A DNA stretch of 64,000 nucleotides from Bacteroidota bacterium (lineage in GTDB: Bacteria > Bacteroidota > Ignavibacteria > Ignavibacteriales > Melioribacteraceae), in assembly GCA_023381535.1 (NCBI GenBank), contig JAMCSN010000014.1:75969-139968 (forward strand), written 5' to 3'. Shown piece by piece: positions 27,508 through 36,805 of the stretch (positions are counted from its first letter, which is position 1; every line of letters begins with the position of its first letter). Below the pieces are notes generated by a model. The model was not told the origin of the DNA. It did no database searches and saw nothing but the letters and a program-made list of their open reading frames with translations. Position numbers and translations under genes: made by a program.

Positions 27508-28041
27508 CTAATAAGGGACTTTCATCCCTTGGTAGAACTCCGGATTCTTGTAATCCTTTCTTAATGGATGAGAGCCGTCTTCCCAATCATAAGGCATTAA
27601 AATTCTTCTTAGATCGGGATGATTTAGAAAAACAATTCCAACTAAATCGTACGCTTCTCTTTCATGCCAGTCAGCGGTCTTCCAAACGTTTTCCACCGAT
27701 TCAACTTTTGCATCTTCTCTTGGAGCAGAAACCTTTAGTGTAATTTTATGCTTTAGTTCAATCGAGTAGAGGTGATAGTAAACGCTGAGCGTTCCGCCTT
27801 GTATGAATTCATATCCTTCTGCATCTTTAATTTTTGTGCCGTTAGCGTCATCAACCCCGGAAAGACACATTAGATTATCAAACTTGAGTTCGCCGGTATC
27901 TCTTAAATATGCACAGACCTTATGTATTTGCAGCGGATCAACGCTTATAATCGGTTCGGTTGGGGTATCTTTATCAATGCCGATTATTGCATCGCCGAAT
28001 TGCTGTTTTAGAATTTCAAAAATTTCTTCTGCGTTCTTCAT
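27508..28041 (-). CDS. nuoC: NADH-quinone oxidoreductase subunit C (30 kDa)
   Basis: Peripheral subunit holding B and D together. The 177 residues contain [40 protein letters not shown] in consecutive pieces, the NuoC signature, and an N-terminal alpha/beta part. Separate from NuoD, unlike the fused NuoCD of enterobacteria. Its start overlaps the nuoB end by 4 bases. Confidence 0.94.
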   Translation of the reverse strand: MKNAEEIFEILKQQFGDAIIGIDKDTPTEPIISVDPLQIHKVCAYLRDTGELKFDNLMCLSGVDDANGTKIKDAEGYEFIQGGTLSVYYHLYSIELKHKITLKVSAPREDAKVESVENVWKTADWHEREAYDLVGIVFLNHPDLRRILMPYDWEDGSHPLRKDYKNPEFYQGMKVPY

Positions 28042-28529
28042 GCTGATTTTTTTCTTAACGATTCGTTACGAATTTTATCTTGAAGCTTCAAAAGTCCTTC
28101 TAAAAGTGCTTCGGGTCTCGGCGGACAGCCCGGCACGTAAACATCAACCGGAATTACTCTATCTATTCCTTTTAAAACGTGATAACCATGTTCCCAATAA
28201 GGACCGCCGCAGTTTGCGCAGCTTCCCATAGAAATAATGTATTTGGGATCGGGCATTTGTTCGTATAATCTTTTTATTCTCGTTGCCATCTTTAGTGTAA
28301 CGGTTCCGGAAATAATTATTGCGTCTGCTTGTCGCGGTGTGTTGCGCGGTATAACTCCAAATCGGTCAAAATCGTAGTGGGACATTGAGGTAGCCATCAT
28401 TTCAATTGCACAGCAAGCCAAACCAAAACCAAGCTGCCAGACGGATGAAAGACGAGCCCAATTTAAAAGATCTTCAACATTTGCAATCAGAATGTTGCCG
28501 TCGGAGAATTCTTTATCCAATAATCCCAT
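28038..28529 (-). CDS. nuoB: NADH-quinone oxidoreductase subunit B
   Basis: Carries cluster N2, the last Fe-S centre before quinone. The 163 residues include [11 protein letters not shown] (vicinal Cys pair), [11 protein letters not shown] and [16 protein letters not shown], giving the four ligands. An in-frame TTG at 28535 would add two residues; ATG at 28529 is preferred. It overlaps nuoC by 4 bases and follows nuoA by 41 bases. Confidence 0.95.
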   Translation of the reverse strand: MGLLDKEFSDGNILIANVEDLLNWARLSSVWQLGFGLACCAIEMMATSMSHYDFDRFGVIPRNTPRQADAIIISGTVTLKMATRIKRLYEQMPDPKYIISMGSCANCGGPYWEHGYHVLKGIDRVIPVDVYVPGCPPRPEALLEGLLKLQDKIRNESLRKKSA

Positions 28530-28570
28530 AATCAAACATCACATTAGTTAGACAAAACTACAATTGAGAA

Positions 28571-28984
28571 CTAAGCTTCGGAATTCTTTTTCAGCAACTC
28601 GTCAAGTTTTGGTGGTTTTGGGGTAGGGCGCGCCCATTCCAAATCACCTTTTCGCCACTCATAAGCCATTCCCAAGCCAAGTACCAATAAGAAAATCAAT
28701 CCAACCAAAAAGCCGTAAACGCCAAAATCTTTATAAGTTAACGCCCAGGGGAATAGAAGAACAACTTCAACATCAAAAATTAGGAATATGAGAGCAACAA
28801 CATAGAATCTGATGTTAAACTTAACCCATGGCGAACCTTCGGGATTTTCACCGCATTCATAGACTTTTTGTTTTTCAAAGGTGGGTCGATTTGGTCTGAT
28901 AAGCTTGTTTATGAAAAGCGTTATGATCACAAATACGATCGCGAGAATAATGAAGATCAGTACCTTGCCAAATTCCGTAAGCAT
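28571..28984 (-). CDS. nuoA: NADH-quinone oxidoreductase subunit A
   Basis: First gene of the operon: a 137-residue membrane subunit with three helices. KQKVYECGENPEGSPWVKFNIRFYVVALIFLIFDVEVVLLFPWA appears as consecutive NuoA blocks with the conserved Glu/Asp of helix 2. The C-terminal tail is Pro/Lys-rich (RPTPKPPKLDELLKKN) and longer than in E. coli. Confidence 0.94.
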   Translation of the reverse strand: MLTEFGKVLIFIILAIVFVIITLFINKLIRPNRPTFEKQKVYECGENPEGSPWVKFNIRFYVVALIFLIFDVEVVLLFPWALTYKDFGVYGFLVGLIFLLVLGLGMAYEWRKGDLEWARPTPKPPKLDELLKKNSEA

Positions 28985-29007
28985 AATTCTCTAAAAAAGT
29001 TGGGCAA

Positions 29008-29036
29008 AAAATAGCACATCAAAGTATTTTTGTCAA
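29008..29036 (-). promoter_or_regulatory. Promoter of the nuo operon
   Basis: On the minus strand TTGACA (29036-29031), 17 bases, TATTTT (29013-29008), 24 bases before the nuoA ATG. It is a near-consensus sigma70 match in the only intergenic space upstream of the operon. Confidence 0.65.
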
Positions 29037-29074
29037 GAAATAGATAAAGAATTCCTAATTACACGGAAAATTTT

Positions 29075-29103
29075 TTGTAAATTTTTTTTGAGTAAATTAT
29101 AAT
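29075..29103 (+). promoter_or_regulatory. Promoter of the SPOR-domain gene
   Basis: TTGTAA (29075-29080), 17 bases, TATAAT (29098-29103), 24 bases before the ATG at 29128. It is divergent from the nuo promoter, the two -35 boxes being 38 bases apart. Confidence 0.65.
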
Positions 29104-29127
29104 TCAAAAGAATAACATTACTTTTTT

Positions 29128-29949
29128 ATGAAAAGATTAGCACAAGTTTTAGTTATTGCAATTTTGACAACTCTCACTTCATTTGCTCAGGCGCCTAACA
29201 AGAATTGGGTTTTGGTCATACAAAAACAAAACACGTCTGTATATTTAGATACGGCAAATGTTCATCAGTTCGGGAACCAGCTTTCCGTGTTAAGCATTAC
29301 TGCTTACAAGCAGCCGCAAACTATCGGCTCGGTCAACGGCGAAGCTTCGTATATAAAATCACAAATACTTTTTAACACAACTACGAAGAAATATTCTGTC
29401 ATCGGCACACTTTATTATGATAAGAATCTAAAAATTGTTGGAGAAAATTCTTCAGCCGGATTTTCATCTAGCGGAGATAAGTTTGAGATATCAATCGATA
29501 ACGATGACGTAATGAGTGCTATCTATAACAAAGCTTATGAATTTTTTAAGCCCGAGCTTGCTGCAGTTGACACCACAACACAAACGAGAGAAATACCGGA
29601 TATCAATAGCGACACCACAAAAGAACTTTCCGTAAACAAGACGGGACTTACCAAACAAACAAATGTTGAAGAGAAAAAACATGCGAATGAAAATGTTCAG
29701 GAGTACGATTCATCCGGAGAGACCAACCCCAAAAGCAGAATTTTCACCGACGGTAAAAAATATTCTTTTCAAGTATCTTCATGGAGAATAAAAACCAAAG
29801 CAGAAAGCGAAGTGAAGAGACTTAAAGCAGAAGGGTATAATGCATTTCTTACCGAAGGAATTGTACGGGGAAGTACATGGTACCGCGTTCGAATCGGATT
29901 CTTCAATTCGCTGGAAGAGACAGAATCCTACATGAAAAAAATGAGATGA
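29128..29949 (+). CDS. Secreted SPOR-domain protein
   Basis: Envelope protein of 273 residues. A cleavable signal (MKRLAQVLVIAILTTLTSFA) is followed by a beta-rich domain of about 100 residues (NWVLVIQKQNTSVYLDTANV...) resembling surface-adhesin-E-like domains. An Asn/Thr/Glu-rich linker follows, and then a C-terminal SPOR domain (about 205-273: YSFQVSSWRIKTKAESEV, AEGYNAFLTEG, WYRVRIGFF). SPOR domains bind denuded peptidoglycan glycans, so a septal or wall-associated location is likely. It stands alone behind its own promoter; the partner process is not shown by the neighbours. Confidence 0.82.
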   Translation: MKRLAQVLVIAILTTLTSFAQAPNKNWVLVIQKQNTSVYLDTANVHQFGNQLSVLSITAYKQPQTIGSVNGEASYIKSQILFNTTTKKYSVIGTLYYDKNLKIVGENSSAGFSSSGDKFEISIDNDDVMSAIYNKAYEFFKPELAAVDTTTQTREIPDINSDTTKELSVNKTGLTKQTNVEEKKHANENVQEYDSSGETNPKSRIFTDGKKYSFQVSSWRIKTKAESEVKRLKAEGYNAFLTEGIVRGSTWYRVRIGFFNSLEETESYMKKMR

Positions 29950-29984
29950 AATTCTGCACCGGAAATCTCGTAAGGTAACGGCAA

Positions 29985-30013
29985 TTGACACGTCTTTAAG
30001 TATGTAATTAATT
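29985..30013 (+). promoter_or_regulatory. Possible msrB promoter
   Basis: TTGACA (29985-29990), 17 bases, TTAATT (30008-30013). The -35 box is perfect but the -10 box is weak, and it lies only 14 bases before the start codon. Confidence 0.35.
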
Positions 30014-30027
30014 TGAAAGGATTCATC

Positions 30028-30561
30028 ATGAAAGCATTCGGAAAAACCGCAGTTCTCTCTATAATATTGTTGACAGTTATAGTTGTAATTCAAAATTTTA
30101 ACAATTCATCCGCTCAAGAGAAAAAGAAAGACGAGCAGGTAAATTCGAAAGGGAAGAAAATGGAATTCAAAGTTGAAAAAACAGATAAAGAATGGAAAGA
30201 GACTTTAACCCCCGAACAATATCGCGTCTTAAGAGAAAAAGGAACTGAAATGCCGTTCACCGGCAAGTATTGGAATTTTGATGCGAATGGTGTTTACAAA
30301 TGCGCCGCATGCGGACAAATTTTATTTAAGTCGGATACAAAATTTGATGCCGGCTGCGGGTGGCCCAGTTTCTCGGATGTTGTTAACAGCAAGAATGTAA
30401 TTCTTCGAGAAGACAACAGTCACGGTATGCATCGTACAGAAGTAATATGTGCAAATTGCGGAAGCCATCTCGGTCACGTGTTTGATGACGGGCCGAAACC
30501 GACCGGGTTGCGCTACTGCATAAATTCTGCGGCAATCAACTTTGAAAAGAAAGAGAAATAA
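30028..30561 (+). CDS. msrB: Peptide-methionine (R)-S-oxide reductase, exported
   Basis: Repairs oxidised methionine. ATG at 30028 follows GAAAGGA and opens a 177-residue protein with a hydrophobic N-terminal segment (AVLSIILLTVIVVIQNF), so it is exported or membrane-anchored. The SelR domain starts near residue 50: KYWNFDANGVYKCAACG and VICANCGSHLGH give the two CxxC zinc sites. FDAGCGWPSF and GLRYCINSAAINF follow, the latter with the catalytic Cys. The resolving Cys used by some MsrB proteins is not obvious. It may protect periplasmic proteins. Confidence 0.93.
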   Translation: MKAFGKTAVLSIILLTVIVVIQNFNNSSAQEKKKDEQVNSKGKKMEFKVEKTDKEWKETLTPEQYRVLREKGTEMPFTGKYWNFDANGVYKCAACGQILFKSDTKFDAGCGWPSFSDVVNSKNVILREDNSHGMHRTEVICANCGSHLGHVFDDGPKPTGLRYCINSAAINFEKKEK

Positions 30562-30624
30562 AATTGATTTTTTCTTTTGGCAGGTAACGAGTAGATTAAC
30601 GCAAGAAGTTTATCGGGGTCATAC

Positions 30625-31503
30625 ATGAATAATCGTTTAATGTTTTTTCTGTTTCTTTTTACAAGCGGAATCACTTATGCGCAAAAAGATTTTCTTCTCA
30701 ACTCGTTAATTAAAAATGAATACGCATTCTCATGGCGCGCAGGCGAAGTTGGAACGCGCCAATCGTTTTTAGAATTCATTGCCGATGACGGAATTTTGTT
30801 CAGACCTTCGCCGGTAAACGGCAAGCAGTACTTAACTGAAAACAACAAACCATCATCCGGCGTATTGAGTTGGTACCCGTCACGTGCAATAATTTCGCGC
30901 GACGGCGATCTCGGTTTTACTTCCGGTCCATGGGAATGGAAACGCGATAAAGACGATTCTGCAGCTGTGGCGTTCGGAAATTTTTGTACGGTCTGGCAGA
31001 GGCAATCAAACGGTGAATGGAAATTTGTAATCGATTTCGGAAACAGCAACGATAAACCTATTTCCAAAGAAAGCACGTTGAAGTACCAGGATGAAAATGC
31101 GAGAGCAACCCACGGATTGATAAAAGGTTTGAGAAGAATCAAATCCGATGAGCTGATTTTGTTGGATAAAAAGTTTTCAGAGATGACTACCAAAATCGGT
31201 GCGGCGAACGCATACGATAAGTTTACGAATGCGGAATCGGAAATTTTGCAGAGCGGAAGTTATCCTATCGTAGGGAAGTCCAGCATTTTCAAAAATATTG
31301 GCCCGGAGAAAAAACATTATAGTTTCAAACCGGCGGGCGGAAAAATTTCTTCTTCAAAAGATTTAGGGTTTACATACGGCGAATTAACTGTTTCAAACGA
31401 AGACGTTAAATCAAGCGAAGACTACCACTACATGCGCGTTTGGGAAAAAGAAAAGAATCGCTGGGTTATAGTTGCTGAAGTTATTGATAAGATTAAGAAG
31501 TAA
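30625..31503 (+). CDS. Secreted protein with two SnoaL/DUF4440-like domains
   Basis: 292 residues with a signal peptide (MNNRLMFFLFLFTSGITYA). The mature part looks like two NTF2-fold (SnoaL/DUF4440-like) repeats: residues about 25-145 (GEVGTRQSFLEFIADDGILF ... LGFTSGPWEWKR ... GEWKFVIDFG) and about 170-290 (DLGFTYGELTVS ... YHYMRVWEKEKNRWVI). Such domains occur in many small-molecule-binding or ketosteroid-isomerase-like proteins; no catalytic set can be assigned. It ends 4 bases from the convergent EamA gene. Confidence 0.7.
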   Translation: MNNRLMFFLFLFTSGITYAQKDFLLNSLIKNEYAFSWRAGEVGTRQSFLEFIADDGILFRPSPVNGKQYLTENNKPSSGVLSWYPSRAIISRDGDLGFTSGPWEWKRDKDDSAAVAFGNFCTVWQRQSNGEWKFVIDFGNSNDKPISKESTLKYQDENARATHGLIKGLRRIKSDELILLDKKFSEMTTKIGAANAYDKFTNAESEILQSGSYPIVGKSSIFKNIGPEKKHYSFKPAGGKISSSKDLGFTYGELTVSNEDVKSSEDYHYMRVWEKEKNRWVIVAEVIDKIKK

Positions 31504-31506
31504 TTT

Positions 31507-32418
31507 TTATTTGTCTTTTGAAGTCTGAAGTTTTATGCCGGATACTTTTATGATGCTGAAAATTAATAGCACAACACCCAGCCATTGAATCGGTTTCAAA
31601 ATATTCCCGTGAATAAAATATTCTAACACAACTGCTGTTAACGGAAACGCAAGCTCGCAAACTGTTGCTACCGAAGCGATAATTCTTTTCAATCCATAAT
31701 AGTATAAAAAGATTGCCGCGCCTCCGGTTGTGAATGCAATGATTAAAAATATTCCCCACTGAAATTGAGAAACTTCAACGACGGATCCTAAATCGCCATA
31801 ACTTCCGGCGATAATAATCATGATGATTGCCGAGATCAAAAAACGCAAGTAGGTACCGAGTTCGAAACTGACATTTTTCAATGCGCGTTTGCTGAAAACC
31901 GTTGACGAACTAAAACTTATCGCAGCGATCAAAGAAAAAGTTGCCGCGACAAAAGTTCTATCTCCTGTGTTGAAGTTAGGAAGCGAAAAACCGAATGTCA
32001 TAAAGTACGCGCCAAAGACAGCTAAACCCGCCCAAATGAAAAATACTCTCGGCAACCGTTCTTTCAACATAAACGCTGCTAGCGTTAGTGCAAATACCGG
32101 CTGCAATTTTTGAATCAAGATAACTACTGAAAGGTTTACGAAGTTTACGAAGAAGAGCGCTTTTGTAATTGCCATTGTACCGATTGCGCCGCCGAACAAT
32201 GCTACGCCGAAGAACGCCAGCCAATCCATTCTGTCTAGAGATTTTAATTTCGGAAAATGTTTTACAAAAATCGGGGAGAGAATTATGGTAACCTGCATAC
32301 ATTCTATAAACACAACAAGTGGCACAGGCAAATTGAAAAGTGAAGGTTGAAGAACAATTCCGTCCACTCCCCACATCGAAGCGGCAACAATTACAAATAA
32401 CGGTGCGAATTTACTCAT
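31507..32418 (-). CDS. EamA/DMT-family transporter
   Basis: A 303-residue inner-membrane protein with ten hydrophobic segments in two EamA repeats (about 5-140 and 150-290). VAASMWGVDGIVLQPS opens it; LFGGAIGTMAITKALFFVN ends the first half and AAIFLYYYGLKRIIASVATV lies in the second. Members export or import metabolites such as amino acids, but the substrate is not predictable from sequence. No associated regulator is seen nearby. Confidence 0.87.
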   Translation of the reverse strand: MSKFAPLFVIVAASMWGVDGIVLQPSLFNLPVPLVVFIECMQVTIILSPIFVKHFPKLKSLDRMDWLAFFGVALFGGAIGTMAITKALFFVNFVNLSVVILIQKLQPVFALTLAAFMLKERLPRVFFIWAGLAVFGAYFMTFGFSLPNFNTGDRTFVAATFSLIAAISFSSSTVFSKRALKNVSFELGTYLRFLISAIIMIIIAGSYGDLGSVVEVSQFQWGIFLIIAFTTGGAAIFLYYYGLKRIIASVATVCELAFPLTAVVLEYFIHGNILKPIQWLGVVLLIFSIIKVSGIKLQTSKDK

Positions 32419-32520
32419 TCACAAGTCTTCAGATTTTTTTTGAATAGGTGTTCTAAAAATTGGTGACAAAAATAAGCATAATTTCTATTTCGAATAGGAA
32501 TAAACTTTTAATATGTGTTC

Positions 32521-33855
32521 CTAAATGCTTGCAAGATGTTTGCTCTTTATGTTGAATCTGGCAAGCATCATCGATCCAAGTGAAGTAAGACTGATCAGCA
32601 ATCCTATCCAGATGCCGACGGCGCCAAGTGAAAAATAAAATCCGAGAAGCACTGCAATCGGAATTCCGATTAGCCAATATGATGCAAAAGAAATCATCAT
32701 CGGAATCTTCGTATCGGTCAATCCGCGCAAAACAGAAATGCTCGATGCTTGCAGCCCGTCGAAAATTTGGAAGAGTGCGGCAACAATCAGAAGCTGCGAC
32801 GCAAGTTCAATCACTTGTCCTTCGCCGATGTAAAGCGACGGGAAAAAATTTCTGAACAAAATAAATATTACGCCGAAACAAAACATGACCGAAACCGCCA
32901 GCCCCATTGCCGTGAATCCGGCTTTTCTAACTTCGGCAATACTTCGCTCACCCGATGCAATTCCGACGCGGATTGTACCGGCAGAAGATATGCCGAGAAT
33001 TATCATGTATGTTACTGATGCAAGGTTCATTGCAATCTGATGTGCGGCTAAAGGAATTTTCCCCAACCAGCCCATCATGATTGCGGCAAAACTAAAAGCG
33101 CCGACTTCAAGAAAATATTGAAACCCGCTCGGCAAACCGATGTTGATTATTTTTTTAATCAGCGAAAAATTTAAGCCGGTAAATTTTAGCTGCGGTTTAT
33201 AAATCTTAACAGCTTTATAGTTCAGCGTGTATAGCATCAATGCGAGTGCCATCGCCCATCGTGTAATTGTAGTTGCAATCCCGGCTCCAGTAAGTCCCAA
33301 TGCCGGTATTCCGAATTTTCCGAAGATGAAAATCAAATTCAAAAAAGCGTTTAAGAAATTTGCGAGGATGGCAATCACCATCGGCGCGTTCGGCTTTGAA
33401 AGTCCTTCAAGAAACTGGCGGTAAGATTGGAAGATAATGAACGGCAAAACCGATCCGCTCAGCACCATCAAATAAGGAACGGCTTGGCTCGCTACGTCTT
33501 TGGGCTGATTCAAAAAAGGAATTAGAAATGATAGAGCGAACGCGAATGCCGATATAACAACTGCGAAGCTGACATTCACAACGATAGAATGATTTAGAAT
33601 ATTGCCGCATTCATCAAACTTGTTAGCGCCTCTCGCCATCGCAATGAGAGGTGTGGAAGCCATTGATAATCCGATTCCAATGACAAGGACAAGAAAGAAA
33701 ATTCCGTTAACAAGTGATGATGCTGCCAACGGTGCGGAACCGACTCTGCCAACCATCAAACTGTCAACAACTCCTAACATTATGTGACCGAGCTGCCCTG
33801 TAGAAATCGGCAGCGCAAGTTTTACGGTTTCTCGTATGTGAGTCTTTAAGTTCAC
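32521..33855 (-). CDS. MATE-family multidrug/Na+ efflux protein
   Basis: A 444-residue membrane protein with twelve predicted helices in two MATE halves. Landmarks are ISTGQLGHIMLGVVDSLMVGRVG near the N terminus, GIGLSMASTPLIAMARGA, GLPSGFQYFLEVGAFSFAAIMMGWLG starting the second half, and LRGLTDTKIPMMISFASYW. NorM-like. Substrates are unknown. It is transcribed alone, with a 102-base AT-rich gap to the EamA gene that holds nothing recognisable. Confidence 0.9.
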   Translation of the reverse strand: MNLKTHIRETVKLALPISTGQLGHIMLGVVDSLMVGRVGSAPLAASSLVNGIFFLVLVIGIGLSMASTPLIAMARGANKFDECGNILNHSIVVNVSFAVVISAFAFALSFLIPFLNQPKDVASQAVPYLMVLSGSVLPFIIFQSYRQFLEGLSKPNAPMVIAILANFLNAFLNLIFIFGKFGIPALGLTGAGIATTITRWAMALALMLYTLNYKAVKIYKPQLKFTGLNFSLIKKIINIGLPSGFQYFLEVGAFSFAAIMMGWLGKIPLAAHQIAMNLASVTYMIILGISSAGTIRVGIASGERSIAEVRKAGFTAMGLAVSVMFCFGVIFILFRNFFPSLYIGEGQVIELASQLLIVAALFQIFDGLQASSISVLRGLTDTKIPMMISFASYWLIGIPIAVLLGFYFSLGAVGIWIGLLISLTSLGSMMLARFNIKSKHLASI

Positions 33856-33967
33856 AGTATGCAGTTCTCAGTTTGCAGTGAAAAATTTTTCTCTAGCGGA
33901 AAATTAGTAAATTGTTTTTGTAACTCATCACCACTTTATAGGTAGAGGGTTTTACCAACTTTCTATG

Positions 33968-34359
33968 GGTTATGATTTTATCCGGTATCGGTTTTACCGC
34001 CAAGGTACTCCAAACATTACATTCTTGCTAACAATTATTTTCTTGATCTGACTAACTCCGGCAGCAAAGACCTTTTGAACTTGGTTCTTTCTGAATGTGA
34101 CAGCATTTCATTTTTTTTGTCATGATAGATTAACCGATGCTCTGACTACAAAAGGTTTGGCATATTATCATGCCGGCGCTTTGACCAAAGCAGAGGAGGT
34201 TTTAAGTCATCATCCGGCTTAGACCCGGCAAATTCCATTGCGCGCTTTTATCTTCAGAGTATTTATGCAAGGGAAGGAAAGATGGGCGAGGTTGCGAAAT
34301 TGATTGCGGAGATAAAAAAATATTCGCCGGGCACCTTTCCGGATTTCGTTTTAAAGTAA
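33968..34359 (+). pseudogene. Decayed gene with TPR-like C terminus
   Basis: Fragments of one protein can be read in shifting frames. From 34124, RLTDALTTKGLAYYHAGALT then KAEEVLSHHP runs into a stop. A one-base shift at about 34217 restores LDPANSIARFYLQSIYAREG and on to PGTFPDFVLK-stop (34357). This is a tetratricopeptide-like end. A weaker upstream piece (NNYFLDLTNSGSKDLLNLVL) lies around 34020-34110, and no intact start exists. The parent protein is not identified. The rest of the 33856-34443 gap shows nothing else. Confidence 0.5.
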
Positions 34360-34443
34360 CCGGTAAAAATTCTCTCGAAACCACTTTGCAAGAGCGGTAA
34401 TTCTTTTTATTATTCATTTGGAAAAATTGAGAGAAAGGTAAAA

Positions 34444-34608
34444 ATGGGAAATCTTGGTTTCGGTGAAATACTAATTATTCTGTTTATAGTCATACTTTTA
34501 TTCGGCGGCAAAAAAATACCGGACCTTGCTAAAAGTTTGGGCGAGGGCATTAGACAATTCAAAAAGGCTGTTAACGACGGAGAGAAGGATACGACTGAGA
34601 AGAAGTAG
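34444..34608 (+). CDS. tatA: Sec-independent translocase TatA/TatE
   Basis: A 54-residue protein with the complete TatA plan. A short N-terminal transmembrane helix ([19 protein letters not shown]), the hinge [20 protein letters not shown] with its invariant Phe-Gly, an amphipathic helix and a charged tail (EKDTTEKK) are all present. It forms the pore-type oligomer of the twin-arginine pathway. AAAGG lies just upstream. TatC is not in the window; the Tat-like leader on the SOD frame would be one possible local client. Confidence 0.92.
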   Translation: MGNLGFGEILIILFIVILLFGGKKIPDLAKSLGEGIRQFKKAVNDGEKDTTEKK

Positions 34609-34658
34609 CTTCCCGCATCTAACCAACCGATTGAGGAAAACTTAGACACTTCTTATTT

Positions 34659-34687
34659 TTGTACAAATAATTCTAATATGTTATTAA
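34659..34687 (+). promoter_or_regulatory. Probable htpG promoter
   Basis: TTGTAC (34659-34664), 17 bases, TATTAA (34682-34687), 27 bases before the htpG ATG. No CIRCE-like inverted repeat is seen next to it. Confidence 0.45.
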
Positions 34688-34714
34688 TAACTTTTCACAA
34701 GTACGGAGGTAAAA

Positions 34715-36625
34715 ATGAGTGAAAAGCTGCACGCCGAAAAATATGAATTCAAAGCTGAGGTAAAAAAACTTTTAGATATACTTGTGCATTCGTTATACAC
34801 AAGCCGCGAAATTTTTCTTCGTGAATTGATTTCGAATGCGTCCGATGCTCTCGATAAATTACGTTTCGAATCCAACCGCGGGAGCGCTATTGTTGATAAA
34901 GATTTGCCGCTCGAGATAAAAATTGATTTCGACGAGAAGAAAAATATTTTGACTGTGAGAGATACCGGTATCGGCATGACGCGCGATGAATTGATCACGA
35001 ATGTCGGTACTATCGCAAAATCCGGCACAGAAGAATTTTTAAAATTGATCGCCGAAACAAAATCCGAGACGAGTAATATCATCGGTAAATTCGGAATCGG
35101 GTTCTACTCTGTCTTTATGGTTGCTAAAGAAGTTGTTATTACAACAAGATCATTCAGAAGCGAAGCGCTTCCGGTCGAATGGCATTCGGATGGACTTGGC
35201 GATTACGAAATCTCGGAGTTGGATGAAAAAATTTTACGCGGGACGAAGATCGAGGTGCATTTAAAAGATGATGCGAAGGAGTTCACCGAAAAATGGCGGC
35301 TGGAAAATATAATAAAGAAGCACTCCAATTTTGTTTCCTTCCCGATATATTTGGGCAAAGAAAAAATTAATACCGTAAATGCAATTTGGCGCGAACCGAA
35401 AAGTTCGGTTACAAAAGAACAGTACAACGAGTTTTACAAATTCCTCAGTTACGATAACGAAGAACCGGCAGACGTTATTCACAAATCCGTTGATGCGCCG
35501 ATTCAATTTAATGCGCTTCTTTTTATTCCGAAAAAGAGCAGCGAAGCTTTTTGGTTCGACAGAGAAAATTACGGATTGGATTTGTATGTCCGCCGAGTTT
35601 TGATTCAGCACAAGAACAAAGATTTGGTGCCGGAGTATTTGAGCTTTGTGAAAGGTGTTGTTGATTCCGAAGACCTACCGCTAAATATTTCGAGAGAAAC
35701 GCTGCAAGAAAATGTGATCTTTACAAAAATTGCGTCGAGCGTAACGAGCACTGTCTTCGGTTATTTGGCTGATAAAGCAAAGTCGGATGAAAACGGTTAC
35801 AAGGAATTTTGGAAAGAACACGGCAAAATTTTCAAGCTTGGTTATGGTGACTTCACTAATCATGATAAGTTTGTTGAGCTGATCAGATTCAATTCGTCGG
35901 TTTGCAAAGACAAAGATGAATTGATTTCTATGGCGGAATACTCTGCAAGAATGAAAGAGGGTCAGAAAGAAATTTATTTTATCACCGGGCCAAACCACGA
36001 TTCGATTGATGTTGATCCTCACATGGAAATTTTTAGAAACAAAGGTTTGGAAGTTTTGTATCTCTTCGATCCGGTTGATGAATTTGTCGTTTCGTCTTTG
36101 AGAAAGTACAAGGACTTCGAATTCAAATCGGTTGAGTCGATTGATTCAAAGAAAATAAAAGAGATGAAAGACGTTGAACTGCCGAAGGATAAAATTGAAG
36201 AACTTACCAAAGATGATGCGAAACATTTCAGTAGTCTGCTTTCTAAAATGAAAAACATTCTCTCTGACCGCGTGGAAGACGTAGTAGAATCCACAAGATT
36301 GGTTGATAGCGCCTCATGTTTGGTTTCCAAAGAAGAAGGTGTAACCGCGTCGATGCATAAAATTCTCAAGATGACGAATAAAGAAATGGGGCAGCAGAAG
36401 AAAATTTTCGAAGTGAATCCGAATCATAAATTAGTCCGCAACTTGATAAGAGTATTCAGAGTTGATTCGGAAAATCAATTTATCAAAGATGCAACGGAAC
36501 AGTTGTACGAATCGGCATTGCTGCAAGAGGGAAATCTCGATGATCCGCATAAGCTGGTAAAAAGAATCAATCAACTGTTAGAACAATCCAGCGATTGGTT
36601 TGTTAAGTTGAACAACTACAATTAG
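34715..36625 (+). CDS. htpG: Molecular chaperone HtpG (Hsp90)
   Basis: ATP-dependent dimeric chaperone. The 636 residues open with a GHKL ATPase domain: SREIFLRELISNASDALDKL with the Glu/Asn pair, VRDTGIGMTRDELI, SGTEEFLKLI, and GKFGIGFYSVFMVA. A middle domain follows (FVKGVVDSEDLPLNISRETLQ, with the catalytic Arg) and then a C-terminal dimerisation domain. Length is typical of bacterial HtpG. GGAGG stands 7 bases before ATG. Monocistronic: a strong terminator follows. Confidence 0.97.
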   Translation: MSEKLHAEKYEFKAEVKKLLDILVHSLYTSREIFLRELISNASDALDKLRFESNRGSAIVDKDLPLEIKIDFDEKKNILTVRDTGIGMTRDELITNVGTIAKSGTEEFLKLIAETKSETSNIIGKFGIGFYSVFMVAKEVVITTRSFRSEALPVEWHSDGLGDYEISELDEKILRGTKIEVHLKDDAKEFTEKWRLENIIKKHSNFVSFPIYLGKEKINTVNAIWREPKSSVTKEQYNEFYKFLSYDNEEPADVIHKSVDAPIQFNALLFIPKKSSEAFWFDRENYGLDLYVRRVLIQHKNKDLVPEYLSFVKGVVDSEDLPLNISRETLQENVIFTKIASSVTSTVFGYLADKAKSDENGYKEFWKEHGKIFKLGYGDFTNHDKFVELIRFNSSVCKDKDELISMAEYSARMKEGQKEIYFITGPNHDSIDVDPHMEIFRNKGLEVLYLFDPVDEFVVSSLRKYKDFEFKSVESIDSKKIKEMKDVELPKDKIEELTKDDAKHFSSLLSKMKNILSDRVEDVVESTRLVDSASCLVSKEEGVTASMHKILKMTNKEMGQQKKIFEVNPNHKLVRNLIRVFRVDSENQFIKDATEQLYESALLQEGNLDDPHKLVKRINQLLEQSSDWFVKLNNYN

Positions 36626-36656
36626 CATAATTAAGTTTAAACTCACTCTTCTATTT

Positions 36657-36698
36657 AAAAGTTAAGGACACCAGCGATCTGGGTCCTTAACTTTTTTT
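36657..36698 (+). terminator. htpG terminator
   Basis: AAAAGTTAAGGAC pairs with GTCCTTAACTTTT over 13 bp, with CAG/CTG continuing the stem, followed by a T-run. Confidence 0.88.
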
Positions 36699-36805
36699 AT
36701 CGAAAGGAAATAGTAGTTATCAAAAAAGAATTTCGTCCCGAATTTTTCTTTTTGTATTAAACTTATAACTCTTATCTTTAAGACAAAGAAAAATAAAGAG
36801 GGCTT

